From an uncultured Reyranella sp. (GTDB lineage Bacteria; Pseudomonadota; Alphaproteobacteria; Reyranellales; Reyranellaceae): a stretch of DNA of 64,000 nucleotides. The stretch lies in assembly GCF_945957355.1 (NCBI RefSeq), contig NZ_CAMFKM010000005.1:124001-188000 (forward strand). Direction: 5' to 3'. Positions 30,101 through 39,122 of this stretch are shown in pieces (within the stretch, counting starts at the first letter, position 1; each line of letters starts with the position of its first letter). A model generated the notes under the pieces. The model ran no database searches and was not told where the DNA came from. It worked only from the letters and a program-made list of their open reading frames with translations. A program made the translations under genes and the position numbers.

Positions 30101-30545
30101 CGTCGTGACCGCGCCCGTCGCGCTGCCGGTGCAGCCGTCGCTGCCGTCGATCGAGGCCGAGAGCTTCGTGCTCTGTCTCGACAACGAGGCTCGGGTGCGC
30201 GAGGCGATGACTGCCCTGCTCGGCGGTTGGGGCTGCAACGTCGCGACGGCGGCGACGCCGGGCGAGGCGCTGGACGCGGTGGCGCGCGCCGGCCGGTTGC
30301 CCGACCTCGTCCTGGCCGACCTGCATCTCGACGAGGGTGCCGACGGACTCGAGGCCGTGGTTGCCCTGCGCGAGACCTGGGGCCGTACCGTGCCAGCCGC
30401 CCTCGTGACTGCCGATCGTGACCCGACACTGCGCCTGCGGGCGCGAGCGCAACAGGTTGAGCTGCTGCACAAGCCGGTGAAGCCGGCGTCTTTGCGCGCG
30501 CTGCTGAGGCTGCGTAGCGCCGCGGCCGGACGCCTTACTGCCTGA
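27126..30545 (+). CDS. Symporter-fused hybrid histidine kinase (CrbS/MxtR-like)
   Basis: This 1139-residue protein begins with a sodium:solute symporter domain of about 12-13 membrane helices (residues 1 to about 500), followed by a linker, a PAS-like segment (about 640-730), a coiled coil, a HisKA domain with phospho-acceptor His778 in AASHDLLQPLHAA, an ATPase domain (GPGIAPDKQAVIFDEFVRLQ; GLGLGLAIVDRIA) and a receiver with Asp1065 in LVLADLHLDE. CrbS/MxtR kinases share this plan and control acetate use through the LuxR regulator CrbR/ErdR. The ATG at 27126 was chosen because symporter homology starts there (MLVEPAVLALSLAYLGLLFA). It converges with the LuxR regulator. Confidence 0.9.
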   Translation: MLVEPAVLALSLAYLGLLFAVAWFGDRYARDWSRNSVAPVVYGLSLAIYCTSWTFYGAVGRAATSGIDFILIYTGPVLVVTLGYPILAKMVRVAKQHNVTSIADFLASRYGKSRAVGVIATLFATVGVLPYIALQLQAVSSSFRTIAAPLPWSGGAPGVVHADTSLIVAALMALFTILFGVRNVQASEQHRGMMLAIAFESVVKLLALLAVGPFVVWFLFDGPADMVGRLAEVPAVAERLTREASPLTWVVMSLLSGMAFLCLPRQFHVAVVEHDHPASLRTARWLFPVYLVLINLFVIPIAAAGLLLLGPGISPDLYVLQLPLVGGKSWLSAFVFIGGLSAATSMVIVACMALSGMIGNELLMPYLLRRQAGVVRDMGPVVVLVRRAAVVLILMAGYAYERIISGYLPLASIGLISFCAVANFAPGLVLGLYWQRAHRYGVVSGLAGGFVVWLYALLLPTLHQGAGDGPVAPFMPYLPAPLAALDPVLQGFLACLAVNSALLVGVSLLVRPVGRDREQADAFVLGAEPRPPSRRAPADATRIEELRQLLARFVGVERAARTLSGELSLETALARTERMLSGTLGAASARVIVAASVRRGRLLTRSARAIIDEASEAIRYNYEILRNTLDHVGMGIAAFDREGRLEIFNDRFTSLLALDDDAVAVGAAPREFGATADVVDLLRRPGTPQTHEIATRDGRVIELRLDPLPEDGFVATCNDVTARVRTAEALRDSDGQLRRAAETLEQRVAERTAELEASRAEAEAANLGKTRFIAAASHDLLQPLHAARLFTAAMIDRDPRNDLGGKIDASLGAVESLLDALLDISKLDAGAFKPEKRPFALQPLFDSLATAFAPTATRYGVELTTVPTGAFVNTDPAFLRRILQNLLSNALRYGRSEGRTARVLLGCRRAGGALRIEVRDNGPGIAPDKQAVIFDEFVRLQPEDEGQREERGLGLGLAIVDRIARMLDLPVALASAPGKGSTFSVTVPRVAAVVTAPVALPVQPSLPSIEAESFVLCLDNEARVREAMTALLGGWGCNVATAATPGEALDAVARAGRLPDLVLADLHLDEGADGLEAVVALRETWGRTVPAALVTADRDPTLRLRARAQQVELLHKPVKPASLRALLRLRSAAAGRLTA

Positions 30546-31176
30546 TCGTTTCGGTCGGCATCGCAAGCCCGCGGGCTTCGATCACCGCCTGGGTGCGCGA
30601 GCGGACGCCGAGTTTGCGCAGGATCACCGTGACATGCGCCTTCACAGTGGCCTCGCCGACGCCCAGCTTGTGGGCGATCCGCTTGTTCTGGTCGCCCTGG
30701 ACCATCAGCGCCAGCACGCGCCATTGCTGCGGCGTGAGTTGTGCCGCGCGCTGGGCGAAGCTGTCGCCCGCCACGGCATCCGGCGGCGCGAAGATCTCGC
30801 CGTCGAGCACGGCGCGCACGATGCCCGCAATCTCCTCGAGCGAGGCTGACTTGTCGATATAGGCCGAGGCGCCGTACTCGTAGGCACGCTGCACCACCGA
30901 GGCGTCGCGCGCGGCGGACACGACCACGATCGGTGCGGTGGGATGTTCGGTGCGCAGGCGCGCGAGACCGGCCAGCCCGTCCATGCCGGGCATGTCGAGA
31001 TCGAGCAGTACCGCATCGGGCTCAGGCTCGCGGTCCAGCACCGCCCGCGCCTGGTCGAGCGTGCCGGCCATGTTGAACCGTGCGCCGGCGAAGGACTGTG
31101 CCAGGGCCGATGCCAGTGCATCCCGCACCATCGGATGGTCGTCGGCGATCAGGAAGGAGAGCGTTTCCCCGGACAT
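30535..31176 (-). CDS. LuxR/NarL-family response regulator (CrbR/ErdR-like)
   Basis: This 213-residue regulator has a receiver domain with acidic pocket Asp12-Asp13, phospho-acceptor Asp59 (AVLLDLDMPGMDG) and Lys in YIDKSA, then a LuxR helix-turn-helix (LTPQQWRVLALMVQGDQNKR, GVGEATVKAHVTVILRKLGV). It is the expected partner of the symporter-fused kinase, with which it overlaps tail to tail by 11 bases. A perfect 10-base palindrome lies 12 bases upstream of its ATG. CrbR homologues activate acetyl-CoA synthetase and acetate uptake; here the neighbouring MHS symporter is a possible target. Confidence 0.9.
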   Translation of the reverse strand: MSGETLSFLIADDHPMVRDALASALAQSFAGARFNMAGTLDQARAVLDREPEPDAVLLDLDMPGMDGLAGLARLRTEHPTAPIVVVSAARDASVVQRAYEYGASAYIDKSASLEEIAGIVRAVLDGEIFAPPDAVAGDSFAQRAAQLTPQQWRVLALMVQGDQNKRIAHKLGVGEATVKAHVTVILRKLGVRSRTQAVIEARGLAMPTETIRQ

Positions 31177-31188
31177 CGTTCAATCTTT

Positions 31189-31198
31189 GTTGCGCAAC
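31189..31198. promoter_or_regulatory. Perfect 10-base palindrome upstream of response regulator
   Basis: GTTGCGCAAC is fully symmetric and sits 12 bases upstream of the LuxR regulator ATG, in the 157-base divergent gap shared with the MHS symporter. It may be an operator for autoregulation. A ten-base palindrome can occur by chance, so support is modest. Confidence 0.35.
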
Positions 31199-31333
31199 GG
31201 TAGAAAATGCTGCGGTGCACTCTACGCGCCCTTGGACCTTGGTCGAATTGCAGCACACAGGACGTGCGATTTACACAAGAATCAAGATGGGGTCCGTGTA
31301 TGGGCACCCACGGTACCAAGGGGAGAAACGCAC

Positions 31334-33001
31334 ATGGCCGTAGCAGGCACAGTAGACGACCACTCGCGTCCGATGACGCGCGAAGAGAGAAAGGTGATCA
31401 TCGCCTCCTCGGTCGGCACCGTCTTCGAATGGTACGACTTCTATCTCGCGGGCTCGCTGGCCGCGAACATTGCGGCGAACTTCTTTGCCGGCGTCAATCC
31501 GACCGCCGCCTTCATCTTCACCCTGCTGGGCTTCGCGGCCGGCTTCGCGGTCCGTCCGTTCGGCGCGTTGTTCTTCGGCAGCCTCGGTGACCTGATCGGC
31601 CGCAAGTACACCTTCCTCGTCACGATGACCCTGATGGGTCTCGCGACCTTCGTGGTCGGCCTGCTGCCCGGCTACGCCTCAATCGGTATCGCGGCGCCGA
31701 TCCTGTTCATCGCCTGCCGACTGCTGCAGGGCCTGGCGCTGGGCGGCGAGTATGGCGGTGCGGCGACCTATGTCGCGGAGCATTCGCCGCAGGGCCGTCG
31801 TGGCTTCTACACCTCGTGGATCCAGACGACGGCCACCGTCGGCCTGTTCCTCTCGCTGCTGGTCATCCTGGTGCTGCGCCTGTCGCTGACGCCTGAGCAG
31901 TTCGCAGCCTGGGGTTGGCGCGTGCCGTTCCTGGTCTCGATCCTGTTGCTGGCGGTGTCGATCTGGATCCGCCTGCAGCTCCAGGAGTCCCCGGCGTTTC
32001 AGCGCATGAAGGCCGAGGGCAGGGGCTCCAAGACGCCGTTGCGCGAAGCCTTCGGCGTCTGGAAGAACGCCAAGATCGCGCTCGTCGCCCTGCTCGGCGG
32101 CACCGCGGGCCAGGCCGCGGTCTGGTACACGGGCCAGTTCTACGCCTTGTTCTTCCTGACCCAGACGCTGAAGCTCGACGGCACGACATCGAACATCGTG
32201 ATCGCGGTGTCGCTCGCGATCGGCACGCCGTTTTTCATCTTCTTCGGCTGGCTGTCCGACAAGATCGGCCGCAAGCCGATCATCCTGGCAGGCTGCGCGC
32301 TAGCCATGGTCACCTACTTCCCATTGTTCCACGCGCTGACCAATGCAGTGAACCCGGCGCTCAACGCGGCGATCGAGAAGTCGCCGGTCACCGTGATCGC
32401 CGACCCGAACGAGTGCTCGTTCCAGTTCAATCCGACGGGCACCGCCTCGTTCACCACCTCGTGCGACATCGCCAAGTCGTTCCTCGCGCGCAACTCGGTG
32501 AACTACGGCAATCAGTCAGCGCCGGCCGGCACGCCGGCGCAGATCAAGATCGGCGACAAGGTCATTACTTCCTTCGACAAGGCGAAGGCGGGGGCCGAAG
32601 GCGCCGCCAAGGAGAAGGCGTTCAACACCGAGGCGACCGCGGCCATCCGCGCCGCCGGCTATCCGGCCGCGGCCGACCTGAAGCAGGTCAACATGACGAT
32701 GGTCATCGCCATCCTGACGATCCTCGTCATCTACGTGACGATGGTCTACGGCCCGATCGCGGCCATGCTCGTCGAGCTGTTCCCGACCCGCATCCGCTAC
32801 TCCGGCATGTCGCTGCCCTACCACATCGGCAACGGCTGGTTCGGCGGCTTCCTGCCCCCGACCGCCTTCGCCATCGTGGCGGCGACCGGAAACATCTACT
32901 CGGGCCTCTGGTACCCCATCGTGGTGGCCGGCATGACCCTGGTGGTCGGCCTGCTCTTCATGCCGGAGACCAAGGATCGCAACATCTACGCCGACGACTG
33001 A
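31334..33001 (+). CDS. MFS transporter, metabolite:H+ symporter (MHS) family
   Basis: This 555-residue permease is about 110 residues longer than ShiA, ProP or KgtP. The MHS start [18 protein letters not shown], the [20 protein letters not shown] segment with the RPFGA motif, [13 protein letters not shown] and [14 protein letters not shown] are clear. The extra length is one soluble insertion at about residues 340-450 (nucleotides about 32350-32690) with Cys in NECSF and TSCDI, between membrane segments and probably periplasmic. The ATG follows GGGGAGAAAC. The gene is divergent from the LuxR regulator and ends in a strong terminator. Probable cargo is a carboxylate. Confidence 0.88.
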   Translation: MAVAGTVDDHSRPMTREERKVIIASSVGTVFEWYDFYLAGSLAANIAANFFAGVNPTAAFIFTLLGFAAGFAVRPFGALFFGSLGDLIGRKYTFLVTMTLMGLATFVVGLLPGYASIGIAAPILFIACRLLQGLALGGEYGGAATYVAEHSPQGRRGFYTSWIQTTATVGLFLSLLVILVLRLSLTPEQFAAWGWRVPFLVSILLLAVSIWIRLQLQESPAFQRMKAEGRGSKTPLREAFGVWKNAKIALVALLGGTAGQAAVWYTGQFYALFFLTQTLKLDGTTSNIVIAVSLAIGTPFFIFFGWLSDKIGRKPIILAGCALAMVTYFPLFHALTNAVNPALNAAIEKSPVTVIADPNECSFQFNPTGTASFTTSCDIAKSFLARNSVNYGNQSAPAGTPAQIKIGDKVITSFDKAKAGAEGAAKEKAFNTEATAAIRAAGYPAAADLKQVNMTMVIAILTILVIYVTMVYGPIAAMLVELFPTRIRYSGMSLPYHIGNGWFGGFLPPTAFAIVAATGNIYSGLWYPIVVAGMTLVVGLLFMPETKDRNIYADD

Positions 33002-33026
33002 ACGCGCCGTCTGCGACAAGAAGGGA

Positions 33027-33059
33027 CCGGCGGCCCACAAGGGCCGCCGGTTTCTTTTT
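33027..33059 (+). terminator. Rho-independent terminator after MHS symporter
   Basis: CCGGCGGCCC and GGGCCGCCGG form a perfect 10-bp GC-rich stem with an ACAA loop, followed at once by TTTCTTTTT. It starts 26 bases after the stop codon and separates the symporter from ppa. Confidence 0.92.
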
Positions 33060-33086
33060 GAGTACGGCTCCGGTAAGTATCGCGGC

Positions 33087-33620
33087 ATGAACCTCGACGC
33101 CATTCCCATCGGCAAGTTGCCGCCCGAAGACGTGAACACCATCGTCGAAGTGCCGATCGGCGGCGAGCCGATCAAGTACGAGATGGATAAGAAGGCCGGC
33201 ACCCTGGTGGTCGACCGGTTCCTCTACACGCCCATGCGCTATCCCGGGAATTACGGGTTCGTGCCGCACACCCTGTCCGACGACGGCGACCCGATCGACG
33301 TGCTGGTCGCCAACACCCGCCCGATTATCGCTGGCGCGGTGATCAACGTGCGGCCGATCGGCGTGCTGCGCATGGAGGACGATGGCGGTGGCGACGAGAA
33401 GATCATCGCCGTGCCGTCGCCCAAGCTGACGCAGCGCTACGTGCACGTGAAGAACTACACCGACCTGCCGGAAATCACGCGCCACCAGATCGAGCACTTC
33501 TTCATTCACTACAAGGACCTCGAGCCCGGCAAATGGGTGAAGCTGCTGGGCTGGGGCGACGTCGACGAGGCGAAGCGGCTCATCACAGAGGCAATCGAGC
33601 GGGCCAAGCAGAAGCGCTGA
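33087..33620 (+). CDS. ppa: Inorganic pyrophosphatase
   Basis: This 177-residue family I soluble pyrophosphatase splits PPi to two phosphates and drives biosynthetic reactions. It has the signature [10 protein letters not shown] with the three metal-binding aspartates, [32 protein letters not shown], and KKD-type ligand region [17 protein letters not shown] near the end. Length matches the prokaryotic hexameric form. It is a single-gene unit after the symporter terminator; the next 213 bases hold no gene that I can see. Confidence 0.96.
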   Translation: MNLDAIPIGKLPPEDVNTIVEVPIGGEPIKYEMDKKAGTLVVDRFLYTPMRYPGNYGFVPHTLSDDGDPIDVLVANTRPIIAGAVINVRPIGVLRMEDDGGGDEKIIAVPSPKLTQRYVHVKNYTDLPEITRHQIEHFFIHYKDLEPGKWVKLLGWGDVDEAKRLITEAIERAKQKR

Positions 33621-33833
33621 GCGACGCGGCGAGGGTTACCGTCTCTTGGGTCGGGCGACATGATCGCGGCCAGCGTGACGATCGACGGGGGCATCGCGCT
33701 CCGGTCTCCCCACCCTCAACTGTGAAGATGCACGACGCGCAGGCCTTTTTTTTAGCTTTCGGCCGACTTGGTTCAGGATTGAGCATGGAGCGGCGCCATC
33801 GCCGCCCTCGGTGGGAGTTGGGGGGGTAGAGGC

Positions 33834-36800
33834 TTGAACCGTTACAGTGTCTGGCGGGCAATGCTCGCCGCGTCGGCGTGCACGCTTTTCTATGGGGCGG
33901 CGGCGGCCCAATCCTGGAACATGTACGGCAACGGCGGGTCGTTCTTCGCGCCGATCACCTTCGAACCCTATCCCGCCGGCGGGCCCGAGCAGGCGATGGT
34001 CAAGTTGACCCTCAATGGTGGCGGGACCAACAAGTTCATCCTGGATACCGGCTCGCTCGGCCTCGTGGCGTCCAGCTCGTTCTACACCTTCAACCCCAGT
34101 ACGGACGTGCTGCTCGCGCCCTATGCGAGCATCACCTACACGACCAGCGGCAATAATCCGACGGGCCCGCTCTACCTCACGAACGTTCAGATCAACGGCG
34201 AGAACGGCCAGTCAGTGACGGCGCGTGTGCCGATCCTGGCCTCCACGAATGGCTATTTTCACCAGCTCGGCGTCGGCTTCAACCGGGGCGGCATCATGGT
34301 CGGGACGGACCCGAACGCGGTGAACACGCCGGCCAACAGTTTATGGAACATGAACACATTCCTGTCGCTGGTGAGCGGTCCCGGCGTGAGCACCATGCAG
34401 CCGGGCTACATGATCAATATGACCGGGCCCAAGCCCGGCGTCACGCTGGGCCTCACCGACCAGAACACCGGTGGCTTCGCCTTGCAGCAGCTGGCGACCG
34501 GCGGCTCGCAATCCTGGTACAGCATCGGCGGGGTGCAACAGCCGGTGCAATGGACCTCGCAGAACGGGTCAGTCATCATCACGACCGGCGGCACCACCTA
34601 CAATCTTGGATCAATGAGCCAGCTGCCGGACAGTGGCATCTCCTACATGATCGTCACGGCGCCGAACGGCGGCAGCGTGCCCGTCGGAACGAGCCATTGC
34701 AGCGATAGCCCGGGGAACCAGACCAACTGCCTGCCGGCCGGCTCGACGGTGCAGGTCTTTCTGCCCGGCCAGACACAGCCGGCCTACAGTTTCGTGTCGA
34801 TCGCCGAAGGGAACAACCCTCAGCCGAGCGTCGAGCCCTTCGGTGTGCAGGTCACGGAAGGCCGCTCGGGGTTCACCAATCTGGGGCGCACCTACTTCGA
34901 AAATCTCAATTACCTTTACGATCCGGTGAATGGCTTCGTCGGCTACCAGGCTTCCGGCGCTCCCGGCACGAACGGATTCATCATCCCGATGCTGGCGCTG
35001 CAGGGCACGCTGAACCTGCCAGACCAGTTCCGGACTGATTTCCCGACGTTCCTGATGAGCAACCTCACGGTGCAGCAGGACGGCTCAGGCGTTCTGCACG
35101 GTTCGATCACGGGACCCGGCGGCCTGACGCTGGGCCGCGGCAACCTCACTTTGGGCGGCGCCAGCTCCTACACAGGCGGTACGACGGTGAACGGCGGCCT
35201 GCTCACCATCGCCAATAGCGGCTCCATCCTCGGCGACGTGACGGTCAATGGCGGCGGCTTCGTCAACAACGGCACGATCGCCGGCAACGGCCTGCTCACC
35301 GTCAATGCCGGCGGCAGCTTCGTCAACAACGGTACGGTCGGCACGCCGCTCCAGTGGCAGATAAATTCAGGCAGCTTCACGAACAACGGCACGTTCAACG
35401 GCAGCCTCGCCAACGCAGGCTTCGCGGTGAACACGGGCACGCTGACCGGCTCTGTGATCAATGGCAGCTCGGGGGTGTTCGGCAATGCCGGGACGGTAGA
35501 CGGTAGCGTGGCCAACATGGGCTTTTTCGCCAACAACGGCACGATCACCGGCAACGTCACCAACCTGGGGGTGCTGTCAGGCACCGGTACGATCGGTGCC
35601 GATCTGATCAACGCGGGCCTGCTGGCCCCCGGCAACTCGATCGGCACAATGAGTGTCACCGGCAACTACAGCCAGACCGGCGGCACCTACCAGGCCGAGG
35701 TCAATGCGTCCGGCCAGAGCGACCGGCTGAACGTCGCCGGCACGGCGACGATCGGGGCGGGCAGCACCTTATCGGTCGCTCCGGAGTCCGGGATCTATGC
35801 GGCGCGCACGAAGTACACGCTGCTCAATGCGGCGAGCGGCGTCAGCGGCGCCTATGCATCGGTATCCAGTCTTCTGCCCTTTCTGCAGCCCAGCCTCAGC
35901 TACGACGCGAACAACGTCTATCTGACCCTGCAGATCGGAGGGTTTGCGCGCGGCGCCCTGACGCCGAACCAAGCGGCAGTCGGGGCCGTGCTCGATGCCA
36001 ATGCCGCCACAGCAACCGGAGATTTTGCCACCGTCATCGGCGCCCTGGCGTCGCTGTCGGCGCAGCAGGGCCAGGCCGTGATGAACTCGATCAGCGGCCA
36101 GAACTATTCCGGCTTCTCCAGCTCGATGGTGCAGGGCATCCAGCTCTTCCTCAGCAACTTCGCGGGGCAGGCGGGCGGCGGTGGCAGCTTGGGCAGCTCG
36201 AGCCGCGTTGCGTTGGCAGAGGCCTGCGACGTGGCCTGCGATACGGCTGCACCGGCGCTGTGGGGCGCCTGGGGTGGGGCGCTGGGCGGCCTGGGCACGA
36301 TCAGCAACGGGGGCGGCAACGGGGGCACCAACAGCGGCGCGCTCACCTACAATGTGAGCGGCTTCGCCGGCGGCCTCGACCGGCTCGTGGCGCAGGGTCT
36401 GCGGGTCGGCGCGACGGTGGGCTATCAGAACGGCAACCAGTGGGTCGGCGGCTTCAGCGGCAGCGGCAACTCCAACACGTTCCAGGCCGGCCTCTACGCC
36501 AACTACAGCGAGGGCAAGGTCTATGCCGACGCAGTCGCGGGCTATGCCTACTCAGCCAACCAGATGTGGCGCAGCATCGCGATCCCCGGCCTGGCGCCGC
36601 GCACCGCCTACGGGCTCACCGGCGCCAACCAGGTCTACGGTCAGGTCGAGACGGGCTACCGTTTCGACCTCGGCGGCCTCGCCGAGGCGTTCGTCACGCC
36701 GTTCGTGCGGCTGCAGGCCTATACCGGTACCCAGAACGCCTTCACGGAGACGGGGGCGGGATCGCTCAACCTCTCGGTGGCGCAACAGACGACGAACTCG

Positions 36801-37118
36801 CTGCGCACGGTGCTGGGCGCCCAGCTCGGCGGCTCGATGGACCTGGGCTGGCGCGACCGCCTCGCCATGAAGGTGCGGCTGGGCTGGAGCCACGAGTATG
36901 CCGACACGGCGCGGCCGGTGACGGCCTCGTTCGCTGGCGCGCCGGCCGCCCCCTTCACGACCTACGGCGTGGCGCCGCAGCGCGACGGCGTCGTGCTGGG
37001 CCTTGCGGCCACGACGGCGGTGGCCGAGGCGATGAACGTCTATGTCCGCTACGAGGGCGAGGTCTCCGGGCAGGACAATGCCCACGCCTTCACAGCCGGT
37101 GTCCGCATGACATGGTAG
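33834..37118 (+). CDS. Autotransporter with pepsin-like aspartic peptidase passenger
   Basis: This 1094-residue protein starts at TTG (GGGGGGGTAGAGG upstream), giving a signal peptide cleaved near AAAAQ26. Residues about 30-375 follow the order of a pepsin-fold peptidase: Asp71 in FILDTGSLGL, flap Tyr102 in SITYTTSG, GIMVGTDP, VTLGLTDQNTGGFA, second Asp266 in LPDSGIS, Cys289/Cys299 as a likely disulfide, and LGRTYFENLNYLYDP before GFVGYQ. Residues about 400-690 are NNGTI/GNVTN-type beta-helix repeats and PGNSIGTMSVTGNYSQ; about 806-1094 form the type V barrel ending RMTW. It would be displayed on or cleaved from the cell surface. Activity is inferred; the LP before Asp266 is less hydrophobic than in classic pepsins. 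Confidence 0.85.
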   Translation: MNRYSVWRAMLAASACTLFYGAAAAQSWNMYGNGGSFFAPITFEPYPAGGPEQAMVKLTLNGGGTNKFILDTGSLGLVASSSFYTFNPSTDVLLAPYASITYTTSGNNPTGPLYLTNVQINGENGQSVTARVPILASTNGYFHQLGVGFNRGGIMVGTDPNAVNTPANSLWNMNTFLSLVSGPGVSTMQPGYMINMTGPKPGVTLGLTDQNTGGFALQQLATGGSQSWYSIGGVQQPVQWTSQNGSVIITTGGTTYNLGSMSQLPDSGISYMIVTAPNGGSVPVGTSHCSDSPGNQTNCLPAGSTVQVFLPGQTQPAYSFVSIAEGNNPQPSVEPFGVQVTEGRSGFTNLGRTYFENLNYLYDPVNGFVGYQASGAPGTNGFIIPMLALQGTLNLPDQFRTDFPTFLMSNLTVQQDGSGVLHGSITGPGGLTLGRGNLTLGGASSYTGGTTVNGGLLTIANSGSILGDVTVNGGGFVNNGTIAGNGLLTVNAGGSFVNNGTVGTPLQWQINSGSFTNNGTFNGSLANAGFAVNTGTLTGSVINGSSGVFGNAGTVDGSVANMGFFANNGTITGNVTNLGVLSGTGTIGADLINAGLLAPGNSIGTMSVTGNYSQTGGTYQAEVNASGQSDRLNVAGTATIGAGSTLSVAPESGIYAARTKYTLLNAASGVSGAYASVSSLLPFLQPSLSYDANNVYLTLQIGGFARGALTPNQAAVGAVLDANAATATGDFATVIGALASLSAQQGQAVMNSISGQNYSGFSSSMVQGIQLFLSNFAGQAGGGGSLGSSSRVALAEACDVACDTAAPALWGAWGGALGGLGTISNGGGNGGTNSGALTYNVSGFAGGLDRLVAQGLRVGATVGYQNGNQWVGGFSGSGNSNTFQAGLYANYSEGKVYADAVAGYAYSANQMWRSIAIPGLAPRTAYGLTGANQVYGQVETGYRFDLGGLAEAFVTPFVRLQAYTGTQNAFTETGAGSLNLSVAQQTTNSLRTVLGAQLGGSMDLGWRDRLAMKVRLGWSHEYADTARPVTASFAGAPAAPFTTYGVAPQRDGVVLGLAATTAVAEAMNVYVRYEGEVSGQDNAHAFTAGVRMTW
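35898..37118 (+). repeat. Long direct repeat, copy A (autotransporter barrel)
   Basis: From SYDANN to the stop codon, this 1221-base block matches 47333-48538 almost throughout at protein level, with long runs of identical DNA (for example the bases coding TQNAFTETGAGSLNLSVAQ). The two copies differ in length by five codons only, one near the GSLGSSS segment and four in the GGGNGG loop. Both point the same way. Confidence 0.9.
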
Positions 37119-37134
37119 GGTCGCTGCCGACCCT
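37117..37134 (+). terminator. Hairpin over the autotransporter stop codon
   Basis: AGGGTCG-CTGC-CGACCCT forms a perfect 7-bp stem that includes the last two bases of the stop codon. Only scattered T residues follow, so it is a weak terminator candidate. Confidence 0.35.
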
Positions 37135-37198
37135 TGCCGTCCACGCTCCTTTTCCTATATCCACCGCCGGAAAATCCATCGCGAGGAATTGAAGCGCA

Positions 37199-39112
37199 AT
37201 GAACGGCGACGGTTCGGCGGCCCAGGGCGGTCCGGAGAAGCACCAGTTTCAGGCCGAGGTGGCCGAGCTTCTCAACCTGATGATCCACTCGGTCTATTCC
37301 GAGACCGACGTCTTCCTGCGCGAGCTGGTGTCGAACGCCTCCGACGCCTGCGACAAGGTCCGCTACGAGGCCATCGCCCGGCCCGAGCTTCTGTCCGGCG
37401 ACGAACGCTTGGCGATCCGGATCAAGCCCGATGCGGCGGCCAAGACACTGACCATTGCCGACAACGGCATCGGCATGGACCGCCAGGAGCTGATCGATAA
37501 TCTCGGCACGCTGGCGCGCTCGGGCACCAAGGCCTTTCTGAAGGGGCTGAAGGACGCCAAGGACGGGCTGGGCCTGATCGGCCAGTTCGGCGTGGGCTTC
37601 TACGCCGCCTTCATGGTCGCCGACCGCATCGAGGTGACCAGCCGCCGCGCCGGTTCTGCCGAGGCCTGGACCTGGACCTCGGTGGGCGGCGCCGGCTTCG
37701 AGGTGTCGCCGGCCACGGCCGAGCAGGCGGCGCGCGTGTCGCGCGGCACCGAGATCGTGCTGCATCTCAAGGAAGACTCGGTGCGCTACCTCCAGCCCTA
37801 CGAGCTGGAGCGCATCGTGCGCACCTATTCCGACCACGTGCTGTTCCCGATCGAGCTGATCGACGACAAGGGCGAGGCGCGTCAGGTCAATGCCGCCAGC
37901 GCGCTGTGGCAGCGCCCGAAATCCGGGGTGAAGCCCGAGGACTACACGCAGGCCTATCGCTCGATTGCCATGGCCTTCGACGAGCCGGCACTGACCCTGC
38001 ACTACAAGGTCGAGGGACGGCAGTCCTATGCGGTGCTGCTGTTCGTGCCGAGCACGCCGCCGTTCGACCTTACCGATCCGGCGCGCAAGGGGCGGGTGAA
38101 GCTCTACGTCCGCCGAGTCTACATCACCGACGATGCCGAACTGCTGCCGGCCTACCTGCGCTTCGTGCGCGGCGTGGTGGACAGCGAGGACCTGCCGCTC
38201 AACCTGTCGCGTGAGATGCTGCAGAACAATCCGCAGGTCCGGCAGATCCGCTCGGGCCTCGTCGGACGCGTCCTCTCGGAGCTCGAGAGCACGGCGGCAA
38301 AGGATGCCGAAGCGTTCGGCAAGATCTGGGAGACGTTCGGCCCGATCCTCAAGGAAGGCCTCTATGAAGATGGCGAGCGGCGGGCCCAGCTCCTGGGGCT
38401 CGCACGCTTTGCCTCGACGGCGGGCGACAAGCCGCGCTCGATCAAGGAGTACGTGGCCGACCTGAAGCCGAACCAGACCGAGATCTACTATCTGGTGGGC
38501 GACAGCCTCGACCGGCTGAAGTCGAACCCGAAGCTGGAGGCCGCGAAGGCGCGCGGCGTCGAGGTGCTGCTGCTGACCGATCCGGTCGACGCCTTCTGGA
38601 CGACCCTGCCGCAGGAGTTCGAGGGCAAGCCGCTCAAGTCGCTGAGCCAGGGCGAGGTCGATTTCGGCCTGATCCCCCTCGTCGACGAGGAGAAGGCCAA
38701 GGACGTCGCCGCCGATGCCGTCGAGGACGATGCCGCCGTTCTGGACGCCGCCAAGCAGGTGCTCGGCGACAAGGTGGCGGATGTGAAGGCCTCGACGCGC
38801 CTGACCGACAGCGCCTCCTGCCTGGTGGCGAGCGCGCAGGGCCGCGACCGCGAGCTCGAGCGCCTGCTCGAACGCCAGAACCGCGGCAGCGGCGCCAGAC
38901 CCATCCTCGAGCTCAACATGAAGCACGCGATGGTGAAGGCGCTGGGCGCGGCAAAGAAGGAAGATCGCACGCAGGACGTCGACGATCTCGCGAACCTGCT
39001 GCTCGACGAGGCCTGCATCCTCGACGGCGAGATTCCGTCCGATCCGGCCGCTTTCGCGCGCCGCCTCAACGACTACGTCGTGCGAGCCTTGCGGGGCACT
39101 GCAACGGTCTGA
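37199..39112 (+). CDS. htpG: Molecular chaperone HtpG (Hsp90)
   Basis: This 637-residue Hsp90 starts [19 protein letters not shown] and has the GHKL ATP site ([54 protein letters not shown]), the middle domain with [20 protein letters not shown] and the SREMLQNN motif with the catalytic Arg region, and the C-terminal dimer domain. It remodels client proteins in the cytoplasm using ATP. The ATG follows GAGGAATTGAAG. It stands between the first autotransporter and the converging TRAP genes; no heat-shock promoter was identified. Confidence 0.97.
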   Translation: MNGDGSAAQGGPEKHQFQAEVAELLNLMIHSVYSETDVFLRELVSNASDACDKVRYEAIARPELLSGDERLAIRIKPDAAAKTLTIADNGIGMDRQELIDNLGTLARSGTKAFLKGLKDAKDGLGLIGQFGVGFYAAFMVADRIEVTSRRAGSAEAWTWTSVGGAGFEVSPATAEQAARVSRGTEIVLHLKEDSVRYLQPYELERIVRTYSDHVLFPIELIDDKGEARQVNAASALWQRPKSGVKPEDYTQAYRSIAMAFDEPALTLHYKVEGRQSYAVLLFVPSTPPFDLTDPARKGRVKLYVRRVYITDDAELLPAYLRFVRGVVDSEDLPLNLSREMLQNNPQVRQIRSGLVGRVLSELESTAAKDAEAFGKIWETFGPILKEGLYEDGERRAQLLGLARFASTAGDKPRSIKEYVADLKPNQTEIYYLVGDSLDRLKSNPKLEAAKARGVEVLLLTDPVDAFWTTLPQEFEGKPLKSLSQGEVDFGLIPLVDEEKAKDVAADAVEDDAAVLDAAKQVLGDKVADVKASTRLTDSASCLVASAQGRDRELERLLERQNRGSGARPILELNMKHAMVKALGAAKKEDRTQDVDDLANLLLDEACILDGEIPSDPAAFARRLNDYVVRALRGTATV

Positions 39113-39122
39113 AGGGACAGCC

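Noticed and set aside
33621..33833. Additional small gene between ppa and the first autotransporter
   Set aside because: Short open frames here lack ribosome sites and known sequence; the gap with its T8 run is more likely transcript end and promoter region.
37049..38926. Long open minus-strand frame across htpG
   Set aside because: It is the complement of a clear Hsp90 gene; high GC keeps the opposite frame open.
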